From Aquamicrobium sp. (GTDB lineage Bacteria > Pseudomonadota > Alphaproteobacteria > Rhizobiales > Rhizobiaceae), in contig JAHHDT010000006.1 of NCBI GenBank assembly GCA_019739225.1, positions 253,823 to 317,822 of the forward strand: 64,000 nt of DNA. Direction: 5' to 3'. Below the pieces are notes generated by a model that was given only the letters and a program-made list of their open reading frames with translations, was not told the DNA's origin and searched no databases. How positions within the stretch are numbered: the first letter of the stretch is position 1; each line of letters begins with the position of its first letter. A program made the position numbers and the translations under genes. This document shows positions 10,095 through 17,939 of this stretch, piece after piece.

Positions 10095-10949
10095 ATGAAT
10101 GACCGTTCGCCGGCCGGCGAGGCTGCATATCCAAGAGATTATGAAACGCTGCGGGAAACGATCCTTGAGCAGCGCAGCGTCTTACCGAAGCGCATTGCGC
10201 AGGTGGCTGCCTATGCGCTGGACAACCCCGACGAGATCGCCTTCGGCACGACGGCCAGCATCGCGGCCTCGGCCGGCGTGCAGCCCTCGACGCTGATCCG
10301 CTTCGCGCAGCAGCTCGGTTTCGACGGGTTCACGAGTCTGCAGTCGGTGTTCCGTGAACGTCTGCGCGAGCGCAACACGACCTATGAGGAGCGGCTGGCC
10401 GCACTGCGCGACGAGGCACAGAACGGCGCGACCAACCGGGCGATGCTCGACGGGTTCCTTGCCGCATCGGTTCGCTCGCTGGATCTGATGGCGCGTAGCG
10501 TGGACGAGGCCACGCTCGACAGGGCGGTTGGCATCCTCGCGCGGGCGGAGACGCTCTACATCCTCGCCAAAAGGCGGTCGTTTCCGGTCGCCAGCTATCT
10601 CGGCTATGCGCTCGGCAAGCTGCATGTGCGCAGCCAGATCATCGAATCGGCCTCCGGGCTCCAACCGGAGATGATCGGCTTCGCCACGCCGCGCGATGCG
10701 GTGATCGCGGTGAGTTTCTCGCCTTATGCGCCAGCCACGATCGACGAGGTGCGGGTGCTCCACGAGCGCGGGGTGCCAATCGTCGCCATCACCGACAGCG
10801 CCTTTTCGCCGCTGGCGCAGTTCGCTGCGGTCTGGTTCGAGGTTGCCGAATCGGATTTTTCGGGCTTCCGCTCGCTCGGCGCGACCATGGCGCTGGCGAT
10901 GACGCTTGCGGTCGGCTGCGCGGAGGAACGGCGCCGTCTCGCCGGCTAG
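10095..10949 (+). CDS. iolR: RpiR/MurR-family transcriptional regulator, inositol repressor
   Basis: A 284-residue regulator. The N-terminal RpiR helix-turn-helix domain (about residues 18-95) includes RIAQVAAYALDNPDEIAFGT and the recognition segment AGVQPSTLIRFAQQLGF. The C-terminal SIS domain (about 125-270) binds phosphosugars. The inducer is predicted to be an inositol-pathway intermediate such as 2-deoxy-5-keto-gluconate-6-phosphate. The ATG at 10095 has GGGAG about 11 nt upstream; the GTG at 10071 is less likely. It stands immediately upstream of iolCDEB, the same order as in S. meliloti iolRCDEB, and between two sets of candidate operators. It is therefore the probable repressor of all units carrying the GGAA-N6-TTCC motif. 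Confidence 0.88.
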   Translation: MNDRSPAGEAAYPRDYETLRETILEQRSVLPKRIAQVAAYALDNPDEIAFGTTASIAASAGVQPSTLIRFAQQLGFDGFTSLQSVFRERLRERNTTYEERLAALRDEAQNGATNRAMLDGFLAASVRSLDLMARSVDEATLDRAVGILARAETLYILAKRRSFPVASYLGYALGKLHVRSQIIESASGLQPEMIGFATPRDAVIAVSFSPYAPATIDEVRVLHERGVPIVAITDSAFSPLAQFAAVWFEVAESDFSGFRSLGATMALAMTLAVGCAEERRRLAG

Positions 10950-10969
10950 GAAGCGGCATCGCCACAAAA

Positions 10970-11013
10970 GGAATGTCTATTCCATATTGACGTTACATTG
11001 GAATTGATATTTC
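10970..11013. promoter_or_regulatory. Paired IolR operators upstream of iolC
   Basis: Two palindromes exactly 30 bp apart: GGAATGTCTATTCC (10970-10983), a perfect GGAA-N6-TTCC, and GGAATTGATATTTC (11000-11013), GGAA-N6-TTTC. Three helical turns between them would put two repressor dimers on one DNA face. They lie 63-106 nt before the iolC start. Confidence 0.8.
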
Positions 11014-11024
11014 GTATTGAGGAT

Positions 11025-11044
11025 GCCGGCGGCTGAGCGCCGGC
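11025..11044 (+). other. Hairpin in the iolC leader
   Basis: A perfect 7-bp GC stem (GCCGGCG 11025-11031, CGCCGGC 11038-11044) with loop GCTGAG sits between the operators and the iolC ribosome site, followed by GTTTCGG. It could end iolR transcripts weakly or stabilise the iolC message. Confidence 0.5.
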
Positions 11045-11075
11045 GTTTCGGCCTTGCGAAAAGCTGGAGGACAAC

Positions 11076-13010
11076 ATGGCCGCCTCGGCAGGCGAACGCA
11101 CCGCTGACCTCGACGTCATCACCATCGGGCGCGCCTCGGTCGACCTCTATGGCCAGCAAATCGGGGCACGGCTGGAGGATGCGGCGTCTTTCGCCAAATC
11201 GGTCGGCGGCTGCCCCGCCAACATCGCGATCGGCACGGCGCGGCTGGGCCTGCGCTCGGCGCTGCTGACGCGCGTCGGTGACGAGCAGTTCGGCCGCTTC
11301 ATCCGCGAACAGCTCGGGCGCGAAGGTGTGAGCACGGACGGCATCGTCGCCGATCCGGAGCGGCTGACGGCGCTGGCGATCCTCTCGGTGCAGGACGACA
11401 GGTCGTTTCCGCTGCTTTTCTATCGCGAGAACTGCGCCGACATGGCGCTTGGCGAAGATGACGTCGCTGCCGATTTCATCGGCCGGGCGCGCGCCGTCGT
11501 CGCCACCGGCACGCATTTTTCGCGCCCAGGAACCGAGGCCGCGCAACGCAAGGCGATGCGGCTGATGCGCGAGGCCGGCGGCAAGGTCGTGCTCGACATC
11601 GACTACCGGCCGAACCTGTGGGGGCTCGCGGGCCATGCGGAAGGAGACAACCGCTACATCGCCTCGGCCGCCGTTTCGGCAAAGATGAAATCGGTGCTTG
11701 CCGAATGCGACCTGATCGTCGGCACGGAGGAGGAAGTGCTGGTCGCTTCGGGCGAGAGCGAACTGCCGGCAGCGCTGAAGACGATCCGTGTGCATTCGCA
11801 GGCCGTGATCGTGCTGAAGCGTGGCCCGATGGGCTGCATCGTCTATGACGGCGCGATCCCCGACGATCTGGAGCGGGGCATCGTCGGGCGCGGCTTCCCG
11901 ATCGAGGTCTATAACGTGCTGGGCGCAGGCGACGCCTTCATGTCGGGTTTCCTGCGCGGCTGGCTGCGCGGCGAGCCGCTGGAGACGGCGGCGACATGGG
12001 CCAACGCATGCGGCGCCTTTGCCGTGTCGCGACTGCTCTGCGCGCCGGAGATCCCGACCTTCGAGGAGCTGCAATTCTTCCTGAAGCATGGCTCGCGCCA
12101 TAGCGCGCTTCGCAAGGACGAGGCGATAAACCATGTCCACTGGGCGACCACGCGGCGCACGGAAATCCCGTCGATCATGGCCTTTGCGGTCGACCACCGC
12201 GCGCAGTTCGAGGAACTTGCCGCGCGCCACGGGCAGGACGCGGCCCGCATCGGCGTATTCAAGACGCTGGCCGTGAGGGCGGCGGCGAAGGTTGCCGGCG
12301 GCAGGCCGGGTTATGGCATGCTGATCGACGAACGGTTCGGGCGCGAGGCGCTGTTCGAGTTCGCGCGGCACGAGTTTTCGTGGCTCGGCCGGCCAGTCGA
12401 GGTGCCGGGCTCGCGCCCGCTGCGCTTTGAGTTCAGCCAGGATATCGGCTCGCAGCTCGTGGAATGGCCGGTCGACCACTGCATCAAGTGCCTGTGCTTC
12501 TACCGGCCCGACGATCCGCCGGCGCTCAAGGCGGAGCAGCAGGAGAAGCTGCGGGCGCTGTTCGATGCCGCGCGCAAGGTCGGGCGCGAACTGCTGATCG
12601 AGATCATCTGCGGCAAGCACGGGCCGCTCGCCGACGACACGGTGGCGACCGCGCTGGAGGAGCTTTACGCGCTCGGCATCAAGCCTGACTGGTGGAAGCT
12701 CGAACCGCAGGCATCGCCTGCGGCGTGGAATGCCATCGCGTCGGTGATCGAACGCAACGACCCTTGGTGCAGGGGCGTCATGCTGCTCGGGCTGGAGGCC
12801 CCGCAGGCCGAACTCGAGGCGGCATTCGCGGCAACCGCCGATGCGCAGGTGGTAAAGGGCTTTGCTGTCGGCAGGACACTGTTCATGAACGCGGCCGAGA
12901 GCTGGTTTGCCGGCGAAATTTCCGACGAGGCCGCGATTGCCGAGATGGCGGAGCGCTTCGACAGCCTGACGCGGGCCTGGCAATCGGCAAGAGCGGGCAG
13001 GGCGGCGTGA
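11076..13010 (+). CDS. iolC: 5-dehydro-2-deoxygluconokinase fused to DUF2090 aldolase-like domain
   Basis: A 644-residue two-domain protein. Residues 1-330 are a PfkB/ribokinase-type sugar kinase phosphorylating 5-dehydro-2-deoxy-D-gluconate; the GAGD motif at 283-286 holds the catalytic Asp286. Residues about 340-640 are DUF2090, a TIM-barrel domain resembling class I aldolases and fused to IolC in many proteobacteria. No separate iolJ aldolase gene is in this cluster, so the DUF2090 part plausibly splits the phosphorylated product into dihydroxyacetone phosphate and malonate semialdehyde; that is inference. Start ATG has GGAGG 6 nt upstream. It is the first gene of the iolC-D-E-small protein-iolB operon, controlled by the paired operators in front. 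Confidence 0.93.
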   Translation: MAASAGERTADLDVITIGRASVDLYGQQIGARLEDAASFAKSVGGCPANIAIGTARLGLRSALLTRVGDEQFGRFIREQLGREGVSTDGIVADPERLTALAILSVQDDRSFPLLFYRENCADMALGEDDVAADFIGRARAVVATGTHFSRPGTEAAQRKAMRLMREAGGKVVLDIDYRPNLWGLAGHAEGDNRYIASAAVSAKMKSVLAECDLIVGTEEEVLVASGESELPAALKTIRVHSQAVIVLKRGPMGCIVYDGAIPDDLERGIVGRGFPIEVYNVLGAGDAFMSGFLRGWLRGEPLETAATWANACGAFAVSRLLCAPEIPTFEELQFFLKHGSRHSALRKDEAINHVHWATTRRTEIPSIMAFAVDHRAQFEELAARHGQDAARIGVFKTLAVRAAAKVAGGRPGYGMLIDERFGREALFEFARHEFSWLGRPVEVPGSRPLRFEFSQDIGSQLVEWPVDHCIKCLCFYRPDDPPALKAEQQEKLRALFDAARKVGRELLIEIICGKHGPLADDTVATALEELYALGIKPDWWKLEPQASPAAWNAIASVIERNDPWCRGVMLLGLEAPQAELEAAFAATADAQVVKGFAVGRTLFMNAAESWFAGEISDEAAIAEMAERFDSLTRAWQSARAGRAA

Positions 13011-13029
13011 CAATAGAGGGAGGAAGGAC

Positions 13030-14880
13030 ATGACGAGGACCGTGCGCCTGACGATGGCGCAGGCGCTGACGCGCTTCATGACCCGCCAGATGACAGAGAT
13101 CGACGGCAAGCGCGTACCTGTCTTCGCAGGCGTATGGGCGATCTTCGGTCATGGGAATGTCGCGGGGCTTGGCGAAGCGCTCTATCAGGTGCGCGAGACG
13201 CTGCCGACCTATCGCGCCCATAACGAGCAGGCGATGGCGCATGCGGCGATCGCCTATGCAAAGGCGAGTTTCCGCCGTCGCATGATGGCGGCAACGACGT
13301 CGATCGGCCCGGGCGCAACCAATCTCGTGACTGCGGCGGCCCTGGCCCACGTGAACCGGCTGCCGGTGCTGCTGCTGCCCGGCGACGTGTTCGCCAGCCG
13401 CATCCCCGACCCGGTGCTGCAGCAGGTGGAGAGCTTTGCCGACGCGACCGTCTCGGCCAACGACTGTTTCCGTCCGGTCTCGCGCTATTTCGACCGCATC
13501 GCGCGGCCGGAGCAGATCGTGCCGGCGATGGCGCGTGCCATGCAGGTGCTGACGGACCCGGCCGAGTGCGGGCCGGTGACGCTGGCGCTTTGTCAGGACG
13601 TGCAGGCGGAAGCCTACGACTATCCCGAAAGCTTCTTCGACGAGCGGCTGTGGCTGCCGCGCCGTCTGCGTCCGGATCGGAGCGAACTCGAAGCGGCTGT
13701 CGCAGCGATCAGGGCGGCGAAGAAGCCGCTCATCATCGCCGGCGGCGGCGTGCTCTATTCGGGTGCCAGCGACACGCTGGCAGCGCTGGCGGAAGCGGGC
13801 GGCATTCCCGTCTGCGAGACGCAGGGCGGGAAGTCCTCGCTGCCGGACAGCCATCCGCTCAACATGGGCGCGGTCGGCGTCACCGGGACCGAAGCCGCCA
13901 ACAGGCTGGCGCGCGAGGCAGACCTCGTGATCGCGGTCGGAACCCGCCTGCAGGATTTCACCACCGGGTCCTGGTCGCTGTTTGCCGATCCAGGCAAGCG
14001 CATCGTCGGCCTCAATGTCCAGCCGTTCGACGCCGGCAAGCACCGCGCGCTGACGCTGGTTGCGGATGCCCGCGACGGGCTGGGCGAACTGTCGGCTGCT
14101 CTTGCCGGGTGGGCAGCGCCCGCCACCTGGACGACGGACGCGCAGGCAGGCAAGGCTACATGGCGGGAGGCCGCTGCGCGGGTGACGGCCGCCACCAACG
14201 CGGCGCTGCCGAGCGATGCGCAGGTGATCGGCGCGGTGCAGCGGGCGATCGGCAATGACGCGATCGTGCTGCATGCGGCGGGCGGCCTGCCGGGCGAACT
14301 GCATAAACTCTGGCAGGCCGGCGGGCCGGGTTCATATCATGCCGAATACGGCTTCTCGGCCATGGGCTACGAGATCGCAGGCGGCCTGGGCGCCAAGATG
14401 GCGCGACCGGACAAGGAGGTGATCGTCATGGTCGGCGACGGCTCCTACCTCATGCTCAATTCCGAGATCGCCACATCGGTGATGCTCGGGCTGAAGCTGA
14501 CGATCGTGCTACTCGACAATCGTGGCTTCGGCTGCATCAACCGGCTCCAGGTTGCCACGGGCGGTGCGAGCTTCAACAATCTGCTCAAGGATGCGCAGCA
14601 CGAGGTACTGCCGGAGATCGACTTCGTCGCCCACGCGGCGAGCCTCGGCGCGCATGCGGTCAAGGCGGCCTCCATCGCAGAACTGGAGGCGGCGCTGCAG
14701 GCGGCGCGTGAATCCGACCGTACCAGCGTTGTTGTCATCGACACCGATCCGCTTGCCAGCACCGAGGCGGGCGGCCACTGGTGGGACGTGGCGGTGCCCG
14801 AAGTCAGCCAGCGCGAGGACGTGCGCAACGCCCGCGCATCCTATGAGGACGCTCGGGAAAAGCAGCGCATCGGCGACTGA
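13030..14880 (+). CDS. iolD: 3D-(3,5/4)-trihydroxycyclohexane-1,2-dione hydrolase
   Basis: A 616-residue thiamin-diphosphate enzyme that opens the ring of the diketo-inositol intermediate to give 5-deoxy-D-glucuronate. The N-terminal ThDP pyrimidine domain contains the active-site Glu in the segment RAHNEQAMAHAA. The central domain is nucleotide-fold-like. The C-terminal ThDP diphosphate domain carries GDGS (469-472) with the following asparagines that bind Mg2+ and ThDP. Length is typical for IolD (about 610-640). GGAGGAAGG precedes the ATG, and the gap to iolC is 19 nt, so it belongs to the same operon. Confidence 0.95.
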   Translation: MTRTVRLTMAQALTRFMTRQMTEIDGKRVPVFAGVWAIFGHGNVAGLGEALYQVRETLPTYRAHNEQAMAHAAIAYAKASFRRRMMAATTSIGPGATNLVTAAALAHVNRLPVLLLPGDVFASRIPDPVLQQVESFADATVSANDCFRPVSRYFDRIARPEQIVPAMARAMQVLTDPAECGPVTLALCQDVQAEAYDYPESFFDERLWLPRRLRPDRSELEAAVAAIRAAKKPLIIAGGGVLYSGASDTLAALAEAGGIPVCETQGGKSSLPDSHPLNMGAVGVTGTEAANRLAREADLVIAVGTRLQDFTTGSWSLFADPGKRIVGLNVQPFDAGKHRALTLVADARDGLGELSAALAGWAAPATWTTDAQAGKATWREAAARVTAATNAALPSDAQVIGAVQRAIGNDAIVLHAAGGLPGELHKLWQAGGPGSYHAEYGFSAMGYEIAGGLGAKMARPDKEVIVMVGDGSYLMLNSEIATSVMLGLKLTIVLLDNRGFGCINRLQVATGGASFNNLLKDAQHEVLPEIDFVAHAASLGAHAVKAASIAELEAALQAARESDRTSVVVIDTDPLASTEAGGHWWDVAVPEVSQREDVRNARASYEDAREKQRIGD

Positions 14881-14916
14881 CGGATCCAATAGAAGGCAAC
14901 TAGAGAGACCACAAAC

Positions 14917-15801
14917 ATGATCCGCATCGGCGCCAACCCCATCGGCTGGTCCAACGACGACATGACCGAGATCGGCGGAGATATTCCGCTGGAGCGCTGC
15001 CTTGCCGAGGCGCAGGCTGCAGGCTTCGTCGGCATGGAACTGGGCAACAAGTTTCCGCGACGCGCGGCCGAGCTGCGGCCTGTTCTCGAACGCTTCGGCC
15101 ACAAGCTGGTGAGCGGCTGGTGGTCGACCGAGCTTCTGGTTCGGGACGTCGACGCCGAACTCGCGGCCGCGCGGGATCATGCGTCCCTGCTTGCCGAAAT
15201 GGGCTGCGGCGTCTTCATTGCCGCCGAGACCTCCAACGCGATCCACAGCAACCGCGCCGTGCCTTTGTCGGCGCGCCCGGTGCTCGCAAAGGACGACTGG
15301 GCGCAATTCGGCGAGCGCTTCACGGCGCTGGCCTCTGCGCTGAGGGCTGAATACGGGCTGCAACTCGTCTATCATCACCACATGGGTACATGCGTGCAGA
15401 CCGAGGCCGAAATCGACCGCTTCATGGCGGTGACGGGCGACGGCGTGCAGCTCCTGCTGGATACCGGCCACGCGACATGGGGCGGCGCGGACCCGGCGCG
15501 GCTCGCGCGGCACTACCGCGACCGCATCGGCCACGTCCATTGCAAAGATGTGCGCGAGGATGTGATGTGGCGCGCCAATCGCGAGGACTGGTCGTTCCTC
15601 AATTCGGTGCTGGAAGGCGTCTACACAGTGCCGGGCGACGGCATGATCGACTATGTGCGCGTGTTGAAAGAGCTGCCGGGCTATTCCGGCTGGGTGGTCG
15701 TGGAGGCGGAGCAGGACCCGGAAAAGGCCGAGCCTGCCGCCTATGCGCGGCTCGGCCATGCAAACCTGACTCGATTCCTTTCCGAAGCGGGGCTTTCATG
15801 A
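14917..15801 (+). CDS. iolE: Inosose dehydratase
   Basis: A 294-residue TIM-barrel protein of the AP endonuclease 2/xylose isomerase superfamily. It dehydrates 2-keto-myo-inositol to the trihydroxycyclohexane-dione used by IolD. It starts IRIGANPIGWSNDDM, the usual IolE N-terminus. Metal-binding and catalytic segments are visible: YHHHMGTCVQTEAEID, LLDTGHATWGG, and GHVHCKDVR. It begins 36 nt after iolD, and its stop overlaps the next start (ATGA), so the small membrane gene that follows is translationally coupled. Confidence 0.95.
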   Translation: MIRIGANPIGWSNDDMTEIGGDIPLERCLAEAQAAGFVGMELGNKFPRRAAELRPVLERFGHKLVSGWWSTELLVRDVDAELAAARDHASLLAEMGCGVFIAAETSNAIHSNRAVPLSARPVLAKDDWAQFGERFTALASALRAEYGLQLVYHHHMGTCVQTEAEIDRFMAVTGDGVQLLLDTGHATWGGADPARLARHYRDRIGHVHCKDVREDVMWRANREDWSFLNSVLEGVYTVPGDGMIDYVRVLKELPGYSGWVVVEAEQDPEKAEPAAYARLGHANLTRFLSEAGLS

Positions 15802-15980
15802 ACGGCAACGATTTCTTCCGCCCGCTCTGGCTGCGCGTCGGCATCGTGCTCGCCTGTTTCGGCTGGGCGGTGCTGGAACTGGTGAACGGCCAGACCGGCT
15901 GGGCGATGCTGGCGGGGGCGGTAGGAGCCTATGGCGTGTGGAGCTTCCTCATCGCCTACGAGCCGCCAAGCAAGGAGTAG
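15798..15980 (+). CDS. Small membrane protein inside the iol operon
   Basis: A 60-residue protein with two hydrophobic stretches (residues about 11-29 and 32-52) and a short polar C-terminus. Its ATG overlaps the iolE stop in an ATGA, and iolB begins 4 nt after its stop, so it is embedded in a tight operon. I do not recognise the family. Possible roles are an accessory to inositol uptake or a membrane anchor, but nothing in the sequence shows which. Its conserved-looking position argues that it is expressed. Confidence 0.7.
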   Translation: MNGNDFFRPLWLRVGIVLACFGWAVLELVNGQTGWAMLAGAVGAYGVWSFLIAYEPPSKE

Positions 15981-15984
15981 AACC

Positions 15985-16794
15985 ATGCCGCAACTGCATG
16001 TAAAACCGCAGGGACGCTCGGGCAGGGTGATCGCCGTCACCCCGGAGAACGCCGGCTGGCAGCATGTGGGTTTCGAGCTCTACCGGCTGGCACCGGGCGA
16101 AACGGCGGAAGCGGAGACCGGCGGGCGGGAGGCGTGCCTCGTCTTCATCTCGGGCAAGGGCGAGACCGTGGCGGGTGGCGAGCAGCTCGGCGTGCTCGGC
16201 GCGCGCATGTCGCCCTTCGAAGGCAAGCCGTGGTCGGTCTATGTGCCGCAGGGAACACGCTGGTCGGTGACGGCGGAAAGCGAGCTGGTGCTGGCGGTCT
16301 GCACCGCGCCCGGCCTGGGTGGCGGGCTGCCGGTGCGGGTCATCGCGCCGGATGCGTTGGGCCAGGAGGTGCGCGGCAAGGGCACCAATACGCGTTACGT
16401 CACCAATATCCTGCCCGAAGGCGAACCGGCGGATTCGCTGCTCGTGGTCGAGGTCATCACGCCCGGCGGCCACACGTCGAGCTATCCGCCACACAAGCAC
16501 GACCGCGACGACCTGCCGCGCGAGTCGCTGCTGGAAGAAACCTATTACCATCGCCTCAACCCACCGCAGGGCTTCGCCTTCCAGCGGGTCTATACCGATG
16601 CCGACGAGAGCGGCCGGCGCGAGCTCGACGAGACGATGGCGGTCGAGGACGGCGACGTCGTGCTGGTGCCCAAGGGATACCACCCCTGCGCGGCCTGCCA
16701 CGGCTACGACCTTTATTATCTAAACGTGATGGCCGGCCCGACGCGCACGTGGAAGTTCCACAACGCACCGGAACATGAGTGGCTTCTGGGGTAG
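15985..16794 (+). CDS. iolB: 5-deoxy-glucuronate isomerase
   Basis: A 269-residue bicupin enzyme (KduI/IolB family) converting 5-deoxy-D-glucuronate to 5-dehydro-2-deoxy-D-gluconate, the substrate of IolC. Metal-binding residues are visible in the second cupin: His163 and the PPHKHD motif with His170 and His172, followed by a conserved glutamate around 184-185. The ATG at 15985 sits 4 nt after the previous gene; AAGGAG spans the upstream stop region and acts as ribosome site. It is the last gene of the operon, closed by a hairpin 20 nt downstream. iolA (malonate-semialdehyde dehydrogenase) is not in this window. Confidence 0.94.
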   Translation: MPQLHVKPQGRSGRVIAVTPENAGWQHVGFELYRLAPGETAEAETGGREACLVFISGKGETVAGGEQLGVLGARMSPFEGKPWSVYVPQGTRWSVTAESELVLAVCTAPGLGGGLPVRVIAPDALGQEVRGKGTNTRYVTNILPEGEPADSLLVVEVITPGGHTSSYPPHKHDRDDLPRESLLEETYYHRLNPPQGFAFQRVYTDADESGRRELDETMAVEDGDVVLVPKGYHPCAACHGYDLYYLNVMAGPTRTWKFHNAPEHEWLLG

Positions 16795-16814
16795 CGTTCC
16801 GGCGGTGGAAGGAA

Positions 16815-16836
16815 CCTCTCCCGTTGCCGGGAGAGG
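16815..16836. terminator. Hairpin between convergent iolB and dctP
   Basis: A perfect 9-bp stem (CCTCTCCCG 16815-16823, CGGGAGAGG 16828-16836) with loop TTGC. No long U tract follows on either strand. The position between convergent genes suggests a bidirectional terminator. Confidence 0.6.
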
Positions 16837-16848
16837 GCAGGATGCGGA

Positions 16849-17913
16849 TCAGTTTCTGCCGGCGAGCAGCGGTTCCGTCATGGCGCGGCTGTAGGCATGT
16901 GCCGTCTGGTAGTAGGCATCGTAGCTTTCCAGGACCCGCGCGACATCCTCGCTCTGGCCGCGCAGCTCTTCGCGAACCTCTTCCCAGGCGCCGCGCATCG
17001 CGTCGATCACGTCCTTGGGGAAATCGAGGAACTCGACGCCCTCATCCTTCAGCGCCTTGAACGACTGCGCGTTGAAATAGTCGAACTGCGCGTGCATCTC
17101 GAGCGCGGCCGCGTGGGCTGCGTGCTGGCAGATGGTCTGCAGGTCGGCCGGCAGTTCGGCCCAGGCATCCTGGTTGAAGACGACCGCGACGGCAGCGCCG
17201 GGCTCGGCATAGGCGGGCATGTAGCAGATGTTGGTGATGCGCTGCAGGCCGAAGGCCTGGTCGAGCATCGGGCCAACCCATTCGGCCGCGTCGATGGCGC
17301 CGGACTGCAGTGCCTGGAAGATTTCCGTCGGCGGCAGCAGCACGGCGTTGACGCCAAGCTTGCGCAGCATCTCGCCGCCGAGGCCGGCAATGCGCATGTT
17401 GAGGCCCTGGAGATCGGCGACGCCTTCGATGCGTTTCTTGAACCAGCCGCCGGACTGCGTGTTGGAATTGCCCGAATAGAACGGCTTGAGATTGCGCTGG
17501 GCGTAGATGTCGTCCCAGATTTCCTGACCGCCGCCCCATTTCAGCCATGCGACATGCTCGGTGGAGGTGAGGCCGAAGGGAACGCCCGTGTACCAATGCA
17601 AGGCGGGGTTCTTGCCCGCCGCGTAATAGGTCGGGCCGTGGCCGACCGGCACGTTGCCCTGCTGGACCGCATCCTCCACGCCGAAGGGTGGGACCAGCTC
17701 GCCCGCGCCGTAGACCTCGAGCTGGATGCGGCCGTCGGACATGGTGGCGACCATCTCGGCGAAACGGGTGACGTTGGTGCCGACACCCGGCGCCGCCTTG
17801 GGGAAGGCGGAGGCGATGTTCCACTGTACGCGGCCCTGCGCGATGGCGGGCGCAGCAAGGCTGGTGGCTGCGGCAAGTCCGGCGCCGCCGGCAAGAAAAG
17901 TCCTGCGTTTCAT
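16849..17913 (-). CDS. dctP: TRAP transporter substrate-binding protein
   Basis: A 354-residue periplasmic binding protein of the DctP family. The N-terminus KRRTFLAGGAGLAAATSLAAP is a twin-arginine signal, implying export of the folded protein. The SGGWFKKRI segment and the GLNMRIAG arginine motif resemble the TakP-like branch, which binds 2-oxo monocarboxylates with a metal ion; a keto acid or hydroxy acid is therefore a reasonable ligand guess. Start at 17913 has GGGAGGAACC directly upstream; an upstream in-frame ATG at 17967 lies within the end of dctM. It is the third gene of the dctQ-dctM-dctP unit. Confidence 0.88.
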   Translation of the reverse strand: MKRRTFLAGGAGLAAATSLAAPAIAQGRVQWNIASAFPKAAPGVGTNVTRFAEMVATMSDGRIQLEVYGAGELVPPFGVEDAVQQGNVPVGHGPTYYAAGKNPALHWYTGVPFGLTSTEHVAWLKWGGGQEIWDDIYAQRNLKPFYSGNSNTQSGGWFKKRIEGVADLQGLNMRIAGLGGEMLRKLGVNAVLLPPTEIFQALQSGAIDAAEWVGPMLDQAFGLQRITNICYMPAYAEPGAAVAVVFNQDAWAELPADLQTICQHAAHAAALEMHAQFDYFNAQSFKALKDEGVEFLDFPKDVIDAMRGAWEEVREELRGQSEDVARVLESYDAYYQTAHAYSRAMTEPLLAGRN

Positions 17914-17939
17914 GGTTCCTCCCAGGGTTGATGGCGTCC

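Noticed and set aside
10977-13109. A 710-codon minus-strand frame opposite iolC
   Set aside because: Same cause: the complement of a high-GC gene. The plus strand carries an intact kinase and DUF2090 domain.
16815-16836. Reading the CCTCTCCCG hairpin as part of a dispersed repeat family
   Set aside because: Only one copy with this sequence was seen in the window; the position between convergent genes explains it as a terminator.
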